Below, one piece after another: positions 1 to 11,641 of a stretch of 64,000 nucleotides of DNA. Origin of the DNA: Aquila chrysaetos chrysaetos (Eukaryota; Chordata; Aves; Accipitriformes; Accipitridae); assembly GCF_900496995.4 (NCBI RefSeq), contig NC_044029.1, positions 13,702,001 through 13,766,000 on the forward strand. Direction: 5' to 3'. The notes beneath the pieces were generated by a model. The model saw only the letters and a program-made list of their open reading frames with translations. It was not told the origin of the DNA and made no database searches. The stretch's first letter is position 1, and each line of letters starts with the position of its first letter. Made by a program: the position numbers and the translations under genes.

Positions 1-50
1 CCGAGAAAACAACAGCTAACAGGCTACATATTGATGTGTGCTTTACGCCA

Positions 51-130
51 TAACACAGTAGTTAGAGCATCCACTGGGATGCAGGGGAATCTGGGTTAAG
101 TTCCCTCCATAGCCTGATGGGAGATAAATC
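51..130 (+). mobile_element. tRNA-derived SINE head relic
   Basis: The text 'agtagttagagcatccactg' followed by 'ctgggttaagttccctcc' resembles the tRNA-like head of sauropsid SINEs ('gtggttagagcactcacctggga ... ggttcaattccc'). A degenerate polymerase III B box lies at 94-104, with a single mismatch to GGTTCRANTCC. The body beyond about 130 is too decayed to align by eye. Confidence 0.5.
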
Positions 131-1846
131 TATATCTCCAAAAGATTTCATCGTCACTGCAATATCAGCTATTCTGCGTGAGGTACCACCAGAAGTTGAT
201 CCATTTTGCATGGGGAAAGAAAAAAGATGTATTTGGTCAAAGAGGCACACAAAAAGAGAACTTGAAAGATGTCCCCAAGCTTCATCCATTTTACAGAGCT
301 GAGAGGTACTCATGCAGAGAACGCGATCACCTTTTCTGATGGCTTATTGGGGTCCTCTCATGGGTTACTGTTAGGCCTCCTTCCCTGCCTTCTTCTAGGC
401 ATCCTCCTAGAAACCACAGTTTGGAAAACTTCATCTTAAAAGACTCAGCAGCAGCTGCTGCTCTCCCCTGCTCTGTCTGGGGAAAGGATGGCTCATGGAC
501 CTGGGCAGCAGGTTTGCACCTCGTCCCAGGCACGCTCCTCTGATCCCTCAGACTAAGCTGTCCCGAATCTGGTCTGCATCAGAACAGCCCTGCCCTGGGA
601 CCAGCTCTGTCCGTAACGGTCCCGCATCCTGGTACAATGTCATAGCTCAGGAGTTCTTTGCCACTTGATATGTTAAAGGAAGCATATTACCAGAAATATT
701 GCTAAAACTAACAATTACTTCTGTCAACTTGTCTTGTATTTTACAGCCACGAGCTTCAATTAAATCTTATTAATAATTAATACCACAGACAAAACAACAG
801 AAATAATATTAATACATATTTATACTCCGTAGCTTTGAATAATTTCAGATACACTTATTATCATAACAAAGCTATGGAATTCTTTAAAACTGCAGTAAAA
901 ATGGGAGAAACAGAGTACTGTATAAGAGCTTCAGATTGAGGTCATGTTTTTCAGCTCAGCCAAAACAGTTCACAGATGTCACCAGTAACCAGAATGCATT
1001 TCAGTGGCTCCACCAAAATGAACTGCTCAGGTTGGACAAAGCATCTGTTTAAGAAGCACGGCAACTTAGCAATACTGCTCAGAATAAGGATCCGAAGGAA
1101 AGTGTTATCTCCATCTCCAGCTGCAGGGTAGAAGATTGAAGCAAAACAGTTTTGCAAATTAAAGTTGAATGAATGACAACTACACTGCACTCTCCAGGCA
1201 GCACTGAAGGCCTGCCTGAGCAAGCTTTGGACTAGGATCAAATCCTAGCAGAAATCTAGAGGCAGTAGTTTGGTAGGTGGATAGAATTTAAAACCTGCAG
1301 AAGATGCAGTGGACTGGGGTCAGTACAGAGGAAAGGGGGTCCGTGGTGATCTCGACGCTGCCAGGGATAGACAGGAGAAGCATTGGTCTGTTTAATTTAA
1401 CAGCCGCGTCTCTAGGTTAGACCTTTAAATAGGGTCTGAGCATAACTCTGATGCCTGTGCGAGAAGTTGAATCGGATCTCTACTACAATCAGACTTCAGT
1501 TTCTTTCAGACTTTCTTCCCCCGAAGACAGCACCATGCAGAGCACACCATCTCCCTTCACATTTGCTGAAATTATTGGCTTAAAATGGGTCTTAGAAAAA
1601 GAGGCAGAACCAAGGCCTGTGAACCTTCTCACTATGAAGCTTATACGTGTTAAAAATCACGCAGGAATTCCACCTTTATATAAGCGGAAACCTTGAAAAC
1701 TGTCTCAGAGAGGAAGACCACCACAGCCTCTTCCCACCTCATGTGGTCTCAAACACCAGACAAACCCCACCATTATTAAGGCCCCTGAAGTCTGACAACA
1801 AGTCAATTTAGTTTGAGACAACTCATCCATGATTTCTTGCACTCAC

Positions 1847-2006
1847 CTCTGACACATCTGGAGCTTCTGAAGGATCCGGAAAAGATTCCTGATCAATTCT
1901 GATACAGTTTTCAAACCTCAGGGAAGCATTTCTCCTTCTGAACCTCCAGGTCTTATGTGGAGCTTCCTCAGGAGCAAAGCTCACCATCCTTTCTCTCTTG
2001 CCGATT
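1847..2006 (-). other. Possible spliced exon, non-coding or unknown (weak)
   Basis: Read on the minus strand, a T-rich tract ending GGTCTTAG precedes 160 bases that end AGAG|GTGAGT, a perfect donor. The interval is open in one frame and includes the peptide string RFRRRNASLRFENC, which I do not recognise. Good isolated splice signals are common by chance; this is only a candidate for a lncRNA or unknown transcript. Confidence 0.15.
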
Positions 2007-3343
2007 CTAAGACCATAACCCAAGGAAGAAAATAAGGAAGCCTTCTGAAGTTCATCGGTAATTATTACACAAAAATAGAAATTGCCTAGACTAATAAGTT
2101 CCAACAATCATTCATTGATCTGGCAGTATTTGAGCATGTATGAAAAACTTTGATGTTTGTAACTTGAAAGTTTTCAGAGCGGTACCTCTCAAGAAATATT
2201 AATCGGGTATATGTATAATTTAAGTCAAAGCTTCAAAGCTTCCATGTCTGCAGAAACCACTTCAGAACAGGAGTATTTATGAGACATTTGAATTATTTCT
2301 ACAGTGCAAATGGACAAAATGAAAACAAGAAGAAAATGTGAAGCAGAGGAAGAAGGGAACAGGTTGGATAACAGAAGAGATTAATCAGAATATAATGAAG
2401 AAAGGCAGATTATTATTTGTGATTATATAGCATGTTATATATATCTCAAGTATTACATCAATATATTAATCAATACATTAATATACTGCTGTCATAATTT
2501 CCACCCCTGAATATACTGACTTATGTAAGAGTGGTTTACTATGACCTTGTTGCTATTACCTTATTCCCCAAATCACCGCGCTATATGTCTGTGGTAGCTT
2601 GGCATGATCCTGGTCTTCACATTGTCTGAAGTAAGGGTTGTGTTTATTCTCTTCATTTCTTGGGCCTCTAAATAGCAGCACTAGAAACCACATCCGTACA
2701 GATAACTCGTGGTTGGCTAATTAGAGTAGAGATGTGGTTAATAAGGTTCTGTGCGGTACAGAGCTGTAAACGTCCTGTGCCTTGATAGAGACTCTGATCT
2801 GTTGCTCGAAGGTGGCTGACAAAGTAAAAGAAGAGTTGCAAGTTAACAGCAATTCAAATGAAAAGGTCAAAATAGGGGGATTTTCTGCTCTCTGCCTAGA
2901 ATTACATCAAACAGCAGAAACTAGAGCTGAGCAAACAGTGTAGAAAACACAACAGTCTTTATTTAAACTTAGTTCAAGCTAGCTCACACTGAACATTTTG
3001 CATAAGACAAAATCTCTCCTGTCAAAAAGACCATAAAAAGAACAAAAATTAGAGTGGTATGAAACTCATGTAATGAAGGGAAATGGTGTAAAGGAAACCC
3101 ATTTTCACTCCTATGACCACTGGAACGTAGATGTCTGGTAACCAATAATTACATGGAAATAACTGATGGGTTGAATATGTGTTCTGAATATGCAACACAG
3201 TGAATCAGCCAAGGAAAGAATACTAATTTTTTTTTTTTTCCAAACCTGAGGTAGACTGCATAGTCCAATGAATTAAACTATATTTTCTTTCTATTGCACT
3301 TACAGAAATTTCTTCACAGAGAAATGTATGAGCTTTAATAACA

Positions 3344-3368
3344 AATATTGTTGCAATATTGTTGCAAT
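3344..3368. repeat. 11-bp tandem repeat
   Basis: The unit aatattgttgc is present twice plus three bases, without mismatch. It is a minor minisatellite seed. Confidence 0.85.
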
Positions 3369-4165
3369 AGCTTACACAACAGTTAGCTTAAAGCCCTGTT
3401 GTTTTTCTCTAAACACAGCATCCTTACTTTTTTTTTTCTTTTCTAGCTTTCATTGTATGATAATATTTTGAATTGCTACCGACTGATTTGGTCCAAAGAG
3501 AAGAGATTTAAAGAATCTTTCTTCATCTCCTGCTGCACTGTGGGACAGAAGCATCCCCAAACCCAGCTCAGTAGGGGTTGTATGACCATGGGGGGGAAAG
3601 AAAAGAGATCTGTACCTAAAAGCTTTATGAAATGATAGGATACATGGAGATAGTGAAATGCTCCCCTGTTCCTTTTCACACCATTTATGAAGAGAAGCAA
3701 CACAGAAGAAATATTAGCAACCAGTAGAGGCGATTGGAAAGAGTTCTTCGACACTGCAGAGATCTTTACGATTTCAGTAGTTTTCTGTTTCACATCACAA
3801 TTACAGTGTCCGTAGTTGTCACAAAACAATGAGATTTATGGACCTCAGAACACCTGAAACAGCACATTCACTTAGGGTGGGAAAAGTCTAAGCTGAGACA
3901 CCGGGTTATATCACCCAGGACAGGAATATAAGCCTTGCTTTCATGCATCGCAGTTGAGTTTGTTACCATCAGCCCATGCAAAAAGGGTTTGCCTAGCATG
4001 GAAGTCTCAGCCACAGAAGAGAAATCTTTCTTACCAAAAATGTCAGTGAAAGCAGTCCACCGCTCCTAGGATCTTAGGTTTCTATGGGCAGTACATTTAA
4101 TTCTCAGCCAGCTATATTGCACCAATAGTCATTCTGTGCAGGTACAATAACTTGCTGAGGATTAT

Positions 4166-4188
4166 TAAAGCACTGAGCCAGTGCTTTA
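4166..4188. repeat. Perfect 10-bp inverted repeat, 3-base loop
   Basis: taaagcactg, loop agc, then cagtgcttta. This is a perfect stem in an otherwise featureless region. It could be a chance hairpin or the centre of an old palindromic repeat. Confidence 0.8.
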
Positions 4189-6263
4189 TACAGTTGTGTT
4201 TGAAAGGAAAAAAAAAAATGCTTTTGCCAGTATAGTTTATTTTATCGGAAGAAATTATATAAATTATAGAACAACACTTCCCTTTCCTGGCACAGGCTGT
4301 CTCTACAGAAAAAGCATTTGCCACTAGAACTGCACCAGCTCAGCTACATCAACAAACCTGTTGTAATATATAAAATGCCCAAGACAGGTGCGATCACTCT
4401 AAGAGCTGCTTCTGCTGCAAAAGTGGCCTTCAAGTCCTTAACCTGAAATACATTCCTAACTTAATTGCAATTCAGTCTCTGTAAAGTGTTATAATAAATG
4501 GCACCATCACAATAGGCAAAATATGCTGAAAGAAAGCAGTCATTGTTACCAAAAGAACCTAGAATATAAAGTCAAGAACAGGTCAATAAAGTGAAAAATC
4601 CAGAAGAAATGCTTCATTCTTGTTAAAGTTACTGTGGATGCCTGCGATTGCATTGCTGGCCCTTGCACATGATTTGGCCTCTGGGCTCTTTCAGTTAGAA
4701 AGTGGATGGAAACAAAAGAAAAAAAATCCTAGAAAAGGCAACTGAGAATGCAACCTAGAAGACAATATCAATGGAATATTTTCCTCTTCCTCCCTGCCCC
4801 TGCCTTTAAGTTTCACTATTTAGTCTGCCTTCAGATTACAAGGAATAAGATTTTTCCTTGGTTTTCTTTGTTTCCTTTCAGAAACAAATATTTCAAGGTC
4901 TAATGGAGATGAATAATGGAAATGTAGAGTCTCAGGTATATTCATAACCAAATGGGTTGACTTCACTTCATTGGAAAATGTGAGATGAGTGTCATGCAGA
5001 TCATTAAGAAGTCTCTGGTATATGACCAGTCTTATTTTTCAGGTTTTCATGGAAATGTTTTCAAACATTGAATAAAAGCCCAGACTTATTCATTGCTGCC
5101 TATTGATCCTTCTGTATTTATACCTTCTATTTAAAAAACTATCAGTCAGGAAGTGAGTGAAAACAAAACTAACTGGGCTGAGATGATGAATCACACGCCA
5201 CGAGTAACTAAACAGCCAAAATGAACTGTGCCGCTTCTGTGAAAGCAGCCTGTGCCAACGGTGAGGGGTTAAGAACCATGAGAAGATCCTACGTTCTCAA
5301 AATCCTGCTGAGGGTCAGTGTGTTCCCAAAGTCCAAGTTGAAGCAGCCAGGTTTCGTACAGAATGCTCCTTGGCTGAATATTTATAAGCACTCAGGGCCA
5401 GATCTCATCTGCTTCAATCAAGGCTTGATTACTGAAACCTGTTGCCATAAGGCCCCGCAGAAGTCCCAGCACTGTTTAAGCCTTCCGAACATCCCTCATT
5501 GCCCATCTATGTCCAGAAATACATATGTTGGAATTTGTGATTCAAATTCCATTAAAATTTTGTTTGGTGTTGAAATGCTTTTCGAAAAAAAACCCACTAC
5601 GGCCCTGAATCGGCTTCTAGGCAATATAACTCTTGCTGGCTTCCCACTGTCAGAAGACGTGTGAGACTTATCTTGGTTGTGATATATATAGGGTCACAAC
5701 AGCAGCAGTTCTGTTTCCTCACCTGAGTTGATACACTAGTCCTATGCTTCCCAGAAATACTTTTAAAGGAGGAAATAATCTTCTCCTGTGAGATAAACTA
5801 TCACTTGTACTGGTTTGTACCATAAAGTGTCAGAAAGTGTCCTTCATGTCCAGTGTGTGAGCCATTCAAAGAAAGGAAGCCATAAATGCATCAGAAATAT
5901 GTGTGAATAAATAAATCAGATGGCTCTAAAATAAATCTCTTTTAAAAAGGTACTTACATTTTTTTAATTACATAAATTCTTGCCAAGGATCAAATTAAAG
6001 AATTGCTAATGAAAGTGCTGCCTTAGATCAGAATCATAAAAGTCAATGTCAGTAGAAATAACTGAGAAGACACACATGACGCTGCACTTAAGTCCAGCTC
6101 TGGTATCACAGTTTTCAGAGTTACTAGAGTGCGTCATTTCCCTTTGTAAAAAATCATGAGTCACAACTGCATAAACATGCTTTTCAGAGGAAAGGAAAAG
6201 TGCTGCCTTCTCAGTTTGTCAGATACTGTGCAGGTGTAAATCAAAATGACTCTGCTGAAGCAA

Positions 6264-6290
6264 CAAGAACAACACAGATTGTTGTTCTTG
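6264..6290. repeat. Perfect 11-bp inverted repeat, 5-base loop
   Basis: caagaacaaca, loop cagat, then tgttgttcttg. The stem is too short for a microRNA precursor, and flanking pairing is poor. Confidence 0.8.
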
Positions 6291-6844
6291 GTTGAGAACA
6301 GGGTCCACAATATTTATTTTGTTATCTAAAGAAAAATAGGACTAAATCATAAAAATAACACTAAATAGATGTTGAGATTTCCAATGTTTTAAATGAAACC
6401 TGTAGCCTCTTATGGAAGAAATGGACAATTTCTGTTTAAAAGTTTTCTTTCTTTCTAGTTTGAGAGAGGGTCAAAGCTTGGCTACGAGAAGGTTGAGAAC
6501 GTTTCTCTTCACAATTCAGAGTCTCTACGCCCTGAGCTGCTCTGCTTCAAAGGCTTTACAGAGGAGATGCCCACCACTTCACACCGATACTCTCATGCAC
6601 TAAAGAGACACTGAATGTTTTACAGCAGGTAGAGTCCTCACTTCCTTTAGCTCATGTAACTACATCTGGACTCCTCTACAGAAGGTTAAACAAATCCCAA
6701 AATGACAACTGAGACCCAGCATCACAAGAGGAGAAACCTTCTGCCATCCCTTGCTTTTCTGTCAGAAATTTGCCATTTACACAAAACCTTTAAAATACAT
6801 TTTCTAATAAATTGTGTTTCAGATTTGGTTTTGTTTTCTTCTAC

Positions 6845-6935
6845 AAAGAATCACAGGTTTGAAAGGACATTTGGAGGTCAGCTGGTCTTAACAGCTACTC
6901 AAAGGGCCAATTTAGATTAGACTTAAATCCTGTAG
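6845..6935 (-). mobile_element. CR1 LINE 3'-end fragment
   Basis: The plus strand shows the antisense of a CR1 3' end: 'aatcacaggtttgaaaggac', then 'atttggaggtcagctggtct', then 'actcaaagggccaatttaga'. In bird genomes this order (tail, then 'tttggaaggaccttnnagatcatctagtcc'-like, then a 'ctcaaagcagggcc'-like block) is characteristic of truncated CR1 copies. The copy is short and diverged, as is usual for 5'-truncated CR1. Confidence 0.65.
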
Positions 6936-8618
6936 TAGTCACTCATCAACAACAAGAGAAAAAGAGACAAATCTAAAATAAGTTTGAAATCTGACATGGT
7001 GCAATAAAAAAAACCTACAACAAGCAGAAGAACTGATGAGGAAAGCTACAGAGTTAGTCCCCAGACATAGATAAAGAAATTACAAACAGCTATAAAATGC
7101 ACATGTTAACAAGATGTGCACTATATTGTAATGAGGACATCCTTCTGGAGCATTATGAAAGACGTGTCCAAAGATGTGGTGCAGTATTTCCAGGACTCAG
7201 AAAAGTATTCTTGCAAAAAAATAATATACAACAGGGTCATGCAGCAGCTGGGAGGCACTGGCACATCACAGTCACGTAATGAACTTCCAACGTGTTGTTC
7301 CACCTCTAAAGCTCACATTTGTCATCTTTTCATTTAATATAATAAGAGGATTGGGTTGTTGTTTTATAAAGTGGGGAGCAGAGCACCTATTCCATTTTTC
7401 TAAAAGCAATTTTTTTAACTGTCCGTTAAATTGTTACATTTTGTCCATTTTAAACAATTTACAACAGTGCTCTATGAGGCATCAAACACTTGAAACCTAC
7501 AGTGGTTGCTGAAACCAGCAATTGTAAGTTATTTATCAGAGCTATGGCTGTGCTAGAAGCCTGAAAAATTCTGCAAAAGCTACTAAATATTCAGATTTAT
7601 TTTTTTTTTTTTTAACCATACTTTATTCCTGGTCAAAGCTGAACATAAACCTAAAAAACAAGGGAAGGCTGATATTAGAATAGTGCATACATGTCTGGTA
7701 AGTGTTTTCCATAAAGGATACTAAAAGATGTAGAAAATGTTTAGAAAAGAACTATAGGGTTGATCTCAGGTCTGGAATAAAAATACCTTGCACTGACAGA
7801 TTTAGAGCATACAATTTGTTGAGTCTGTCAAAAGAAACAGGAGCTGGAACTTGATTATAGCATGGAACTGCCTTGACAGGAAGAAAATAAGTTCCAAACA
7901 CCTTTATAATTTGCGGAAAAAGTACACCGAGAAACAATGTTTGGGGGCTGAAGCTAAACAAATTAACATTTAAAAATTCAGCATGTATTTTTTCATTCGG
8001 CTTCCAAAAGAAAGGAATTGTGTTGTGTCTGTCTTGTCTATCTGCCTGTCTCTACCTGCTTGTGCTTGAGCCTCTTGATAAATTGCCACCACATTTGCCA
8101 CAGAAGTAGATTTATTATCTCAGAAGTACTGTCTCAGAAATTACTGTCTACTAAGTCTCTGCAAGCTGCCAGAAAATAATCAAGTAGAGGAGAAAGACTG
8201 TGTAGATTCTCCCCAATGAGGGAAAGACATGCACTCAGCTCCCATTAGATACCAAAGAATCCCTACTGGAAGAGCTGTTATCCATGCTCTAACTGTAAGG
8301 AAAAGCTTCCATTACAGCTAACATGCTACTAGACACTGGAGAATCTTTATTCAAGACATAAATCCATAGGAACACAAGATGTTGTTTCTACTACTTGCAG
8401 AACTAACAGCTAAAAAGGAGGATGATTAAACTCTGGAGCGAGATAAGAAGGGAAGAAATGCACCACCTTAATTTATTGCTATTTCCAATAAGGTCACGTC
8501 AGGTTAGGTTTTTTATGCACACATGGTAAGAGTTTTTCTCCTGGACAGTCTCACATCTACACAGAAGAGAATATTAAAGGGTAGAGGAATGGCACAAAGC
8601 ATCACCACAATTGCAGAG
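6936..8618. other. Intergenic, nothing recognised
   Basis: AT-rich non-coding DNA with a T-run at about 7601-7613 and no recognisable exon or repeat. Confidence 0.7.
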
Positions 8619-9202
8619 TGTCCTGGTTTCAGCTGGGATGGAGTTAATTGTCTTCCTAGTAGCTGGTACAGTGCTATGTTTTGAGTTCAGTATGAGAGGA
8701 ATGTCAATAACACACTGATGTTTTCAGTTGTTGCTCAGTAGTGTTTACACCAAGTCAAGGATTTTTCAGCTTCTCATGCCCAGCCAGCGAGAAAGCTGGA
8801 GGGGCACAAGAAGTTGGCACAGGACACAACCGGGGCAGCTGACCCAAACTGGCCAACGGGGTATTCCATACCATGTGATGTCATGCCCAGTATATAAACT
8901 GGGGGGAGTGGGGGGGGGGGGATTGCAGCTTGGGGACTAACGGGGTGTTGATCGGTGCGTGGTGAGCAATTGCATTGTGCATCATTTGTATATTCCAATC
9001 CTTTTATTATTGCTGTTGTCACTTTATTAGTGTTATCATTATCATTATTAGTTTCCTCTTTTCTGTTTTATTAAATAGTTTTTACCTCAACCCAAGAGTT
9101 TTACTTCTTTTCCTGATTTTCTCCCCCATCCCACTGGGTAGCGGGGGGAGTGAGTGAGCGGCTGCGTGGGGCTTGGTTGCCAGCTGGGGTTAAACCACAA
9201 CA
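8619..9202 (+). mobile_element. Solo LTR of avian endogenous retrovirus
   Basis: This 584-bp element has the same family ends as the LTR at 50055: TGTCCTGGTTTCAGC at the left and GGTTAAACCACAACA at the right, with the short inverted TGT...ACA termini. The 5-bp target duplication cagag is perfect (8614-8618 and 9203-9207). A TATA box (8891-8898), a G-run of ten or more (about 8911-8920) and an ATTAAA hexamer (9070-9075) give the plus orientation. No viral coding sequence adjoins it, so it is a solo LTR. Confidence 0.93.
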
Positions 9203-10489
9203 CAGAGTGATTACGTCATTAAAAAAGGTATGAGCTGTGCTTCTCAGAAGGGGGCCAGAAAAAAATGGGACAACGGGCTATTGCCCATCTCAGTGAGAAA
9301 GGACACAGCTTGAAAGCCACAACTGCTCTGTTAGTCACGCACACCCCAAGACTGTGGTTGAGCTACAGCTCATGTTCTACCCTCCCTCTTTTTCCTAAAT
9401 GGAGTGTATACACCCTGAGTGTGATCCACGCGGAAACAGGCAGCATCTGAACAGCAAATGTGTGGCAAAAAAGGCTCGCTGTACTCTCGGGCTCATGATT
9501 TAACTGCAAATAGAGTTATAAAGGAACAAAAAGCTACTTCATATAACCAATAAGTCAATGACAAGGGCACTCACCTGGAAGGTGAAGGACATATTTCCAA
9601 ATCTCTGTTGCTCCTGATTTAGAGCAAGGATCTGCATCTGGCTTTTTGCATCCCAACCAACTGTCCTTGCCCATAAGTTTTAAAGGCAGATTCATCCTTT
9701 TCCTCTCCTCTCTCAGGCCAAAACTGTATTTAACTATTTCATGCAACTGCAATAGTATCATCCAAGAAAATTGCAAATGAGATCTTGTCCTTGGAAGTGA
9801 CGGATTTGGTCTCAGCTTCCAAAGAGGTCTCCTGCTGCTCAGCTGAATACTCCAGCTACTGGCTTAAATCGGCTGCTAACTGCAGTGTCTCATCTCTATC
9901 ACTTATGCACGGTCTGATCCAGCTCTGAAGATGCCTACCAAATAAGGCCTTGCAGATGATGAGACAAGGAATGTCCAATTTCAGGATCTTACCAGGATTT
10001 GCAGGTGGGGGTTTGACTGTGTGACTATGTGCAAACTGCTGTCAGAGATGGCACTTCACATTCCAGGTTAACTGACAGTGAGGCAAGTGGTTTTGGTGAT
10101 ACAGTGGTGCCTAAATCTCGTACATGGACCAAGCAGCCTATAGAGGCTGTCAAAGTTATGAATCACACGGCTTCTCCTCACTTCACACATCTTGAGTCAT
10201 TCTCCAGTTTTGCACTGCATCACCTGAAACTTCACGTCAAATTCGTTGTCCCCTGGAATACCTCCACTGCTTCTGAGACACGGCTTTCCAAGAGGCAGTC
10301 TCCTGATCTGTGCAGATGCTCTGCATTCACATTTGTGAGATTTTTGGTTCAGCACTCAGCTACACTGAAATACATCCCACAGGAATAAGCCAAATTTACT
10401 AGGTAATCCAAATTGCCCTTGGGAGGCATTTAATCCTCATCATTATCTGTCTATAAAGTGTCTTATCCATGCATTGTACCAACTCTGAT
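9203..10489. other. Intergenic, nothing recognised
   Basis: There is one chance open frame of 119 codons (10029-10388). No splice-bounded or family-like coding sequence is seen. Confidence 0.65.
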
Positions 10490-10510
10490 CTTAAATATAT
10501 TTTAAGATCA
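10486..10510. repeat. Perfect 10-bp AT-rich inverted repeat
   Basis: tgatcttaaa, loop tatat, then tttaagatca, at the left edge of the CR1/L3 relic. It is probably incidental. Confidence 0.75.
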
Positions 10511-10830
10511 TTGAAGAAAATACTGAACAGCATCCAGCCTCATCTGAATACCATCAGTACCCCTTGAAAACCCTTTGGTTCATGATTCCCTTTGACAGTT
10601 GCTTTTGGGGATTTGCTAGTTAGTGAATTCTTAATCTATTTAATATGTGCTTGAGTGACAATATAAAGTGACTATTTTTAATCAGAATATCTGCGGTAGA
10701 AAGTTAAAGGGCTTATAAAGTTCTATTAAAATTGAGCAATTACTTTTATCAAACAAACTTACAATTTTCTCAGAGTGAACTCAGCATCATCATATTCCTA
10801 GACTTTATAGAGGTCCCTCACTCACTGTCA
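10490..10830 (-). mobile_element. Ancient CR1/L3-type LINE fragment
   Basis: On the plus strand this reads as the antisense of a CR1/L3-like LINE. Landmarks in order are a tract like 'aaaatactgaacag' near 10517, 'ccctttgacagttgctttt' near 10588, 'cttaatctatttaatatgtg' near 10630, 'tttttaatcagaatat' near 10676 and 'ttatcaaacaaacttacaat' near 10746. The order and spacing match the reverse transcriptase end of these LINEs as I remember them. It is heavily decayed, with no usable frame. Boundaries are approximate, and related sequence may continue to about 10950. Confidence 0.7.
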
Positions 10831-11620
10831 TCAGGATCAACTGTAAAATACTATTTCTTGGCTAAGATGAATTGATCCGAAATGTCTTAAGTGGCCAATA
10901 GTCTTCATTCCCAACATTCACCCCTAGCAATAGCAAAGAGGTTTCATACCTGCCAACCTGTGAGACCGATGTTTTCTTTACAGCCCACTTTGTTTATCTT
11001 TCAACATGGTTCACTTACAGTTTAACGGGTCACCACTGACTAACACCTAGGGAACATTGCTAGTGGAGAACTGTACTATACTGGAGTAAAAAATCTCTGC
11101 TGCTATGAAAAAATGGATGTTGTAAAGCCTAAAGTGTTTTCTGATTTGAAGTAAAGACTATTTAGCATTAATGTCTGGTCGTTTTCCTTTGCCAACATAA
11201 TATTTTAATAAGATTCTCTTACAAACCAGTAGGCTACCAAATACTAGTTCTAAGCTTTCCACCCACCCTGAAATGTATAAAGTGAAGAGAACAAGCAGAA
11301 TATTCATTTGATGTATCAGAAGGGCTTGAAAGAGAGCAAGCACAGCAGAAAAAGCAAAGAAGAAACGGCAAGGTTACAAATGTGAATTCTTGTGTTTTGC
11401 TGGTCCAGGGCACTGGTAGTGCCCTCAAGCAAAAGTGATTCCATCCAATGGGGGAGTTGCCTGAACACATGATATAGGGTGCGTAGTTAGCCAGTTAGGC
11501 TCTAAAGGGCATTATTTTAACAAAACATGATGGAGATTGCCATTGAAATTAAAAAAGAACTACACAAAGAAGAAAACACGAAAATTAAAAGTCTTAGTTA
11601 GCTGCTCCTTTTTTCTCCTT

Positions 11621-11641
11621 CCCCCCCCCCCCCCCCCCCCC
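11621..11641. repeat. C21 homopolymer
   Basis: Twenty-one consecutive C residues follow a T-rich stretch. The opposite strand is a run of G that could form a quadruplex. The exact length in an assembly is unreliable. Confidence 0.9.

Larger units (their letters stand above)
131..6844. other. Intergenic, no gene seen
   Basis: AT-rich DNA with frequent stops. The longest open frame (5221-5664, 147 codons) lacks any family resemblance. It includes pieces like the sauropsid repeat phrases 'gggccagatc' (near 5397) and 'ggccctgaatcgg' (near 5600), so it is probably a decayed repeat. Small tandem and hairpin features are listed separately. Confidence 0.7.

Noticed and set aside
5221-5664. 147-codon open frame with a fair start context
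   Set aside because: No domain, no family resemblance, Cys- and Pro-scattered composition and pieces of sauropsid repeat phrases inside; best explained as chance.
6264-6290. Hairpin as a microRNA precursor
   Set aside because: The stem is only 11 bp and does not extend with flanking pairing.
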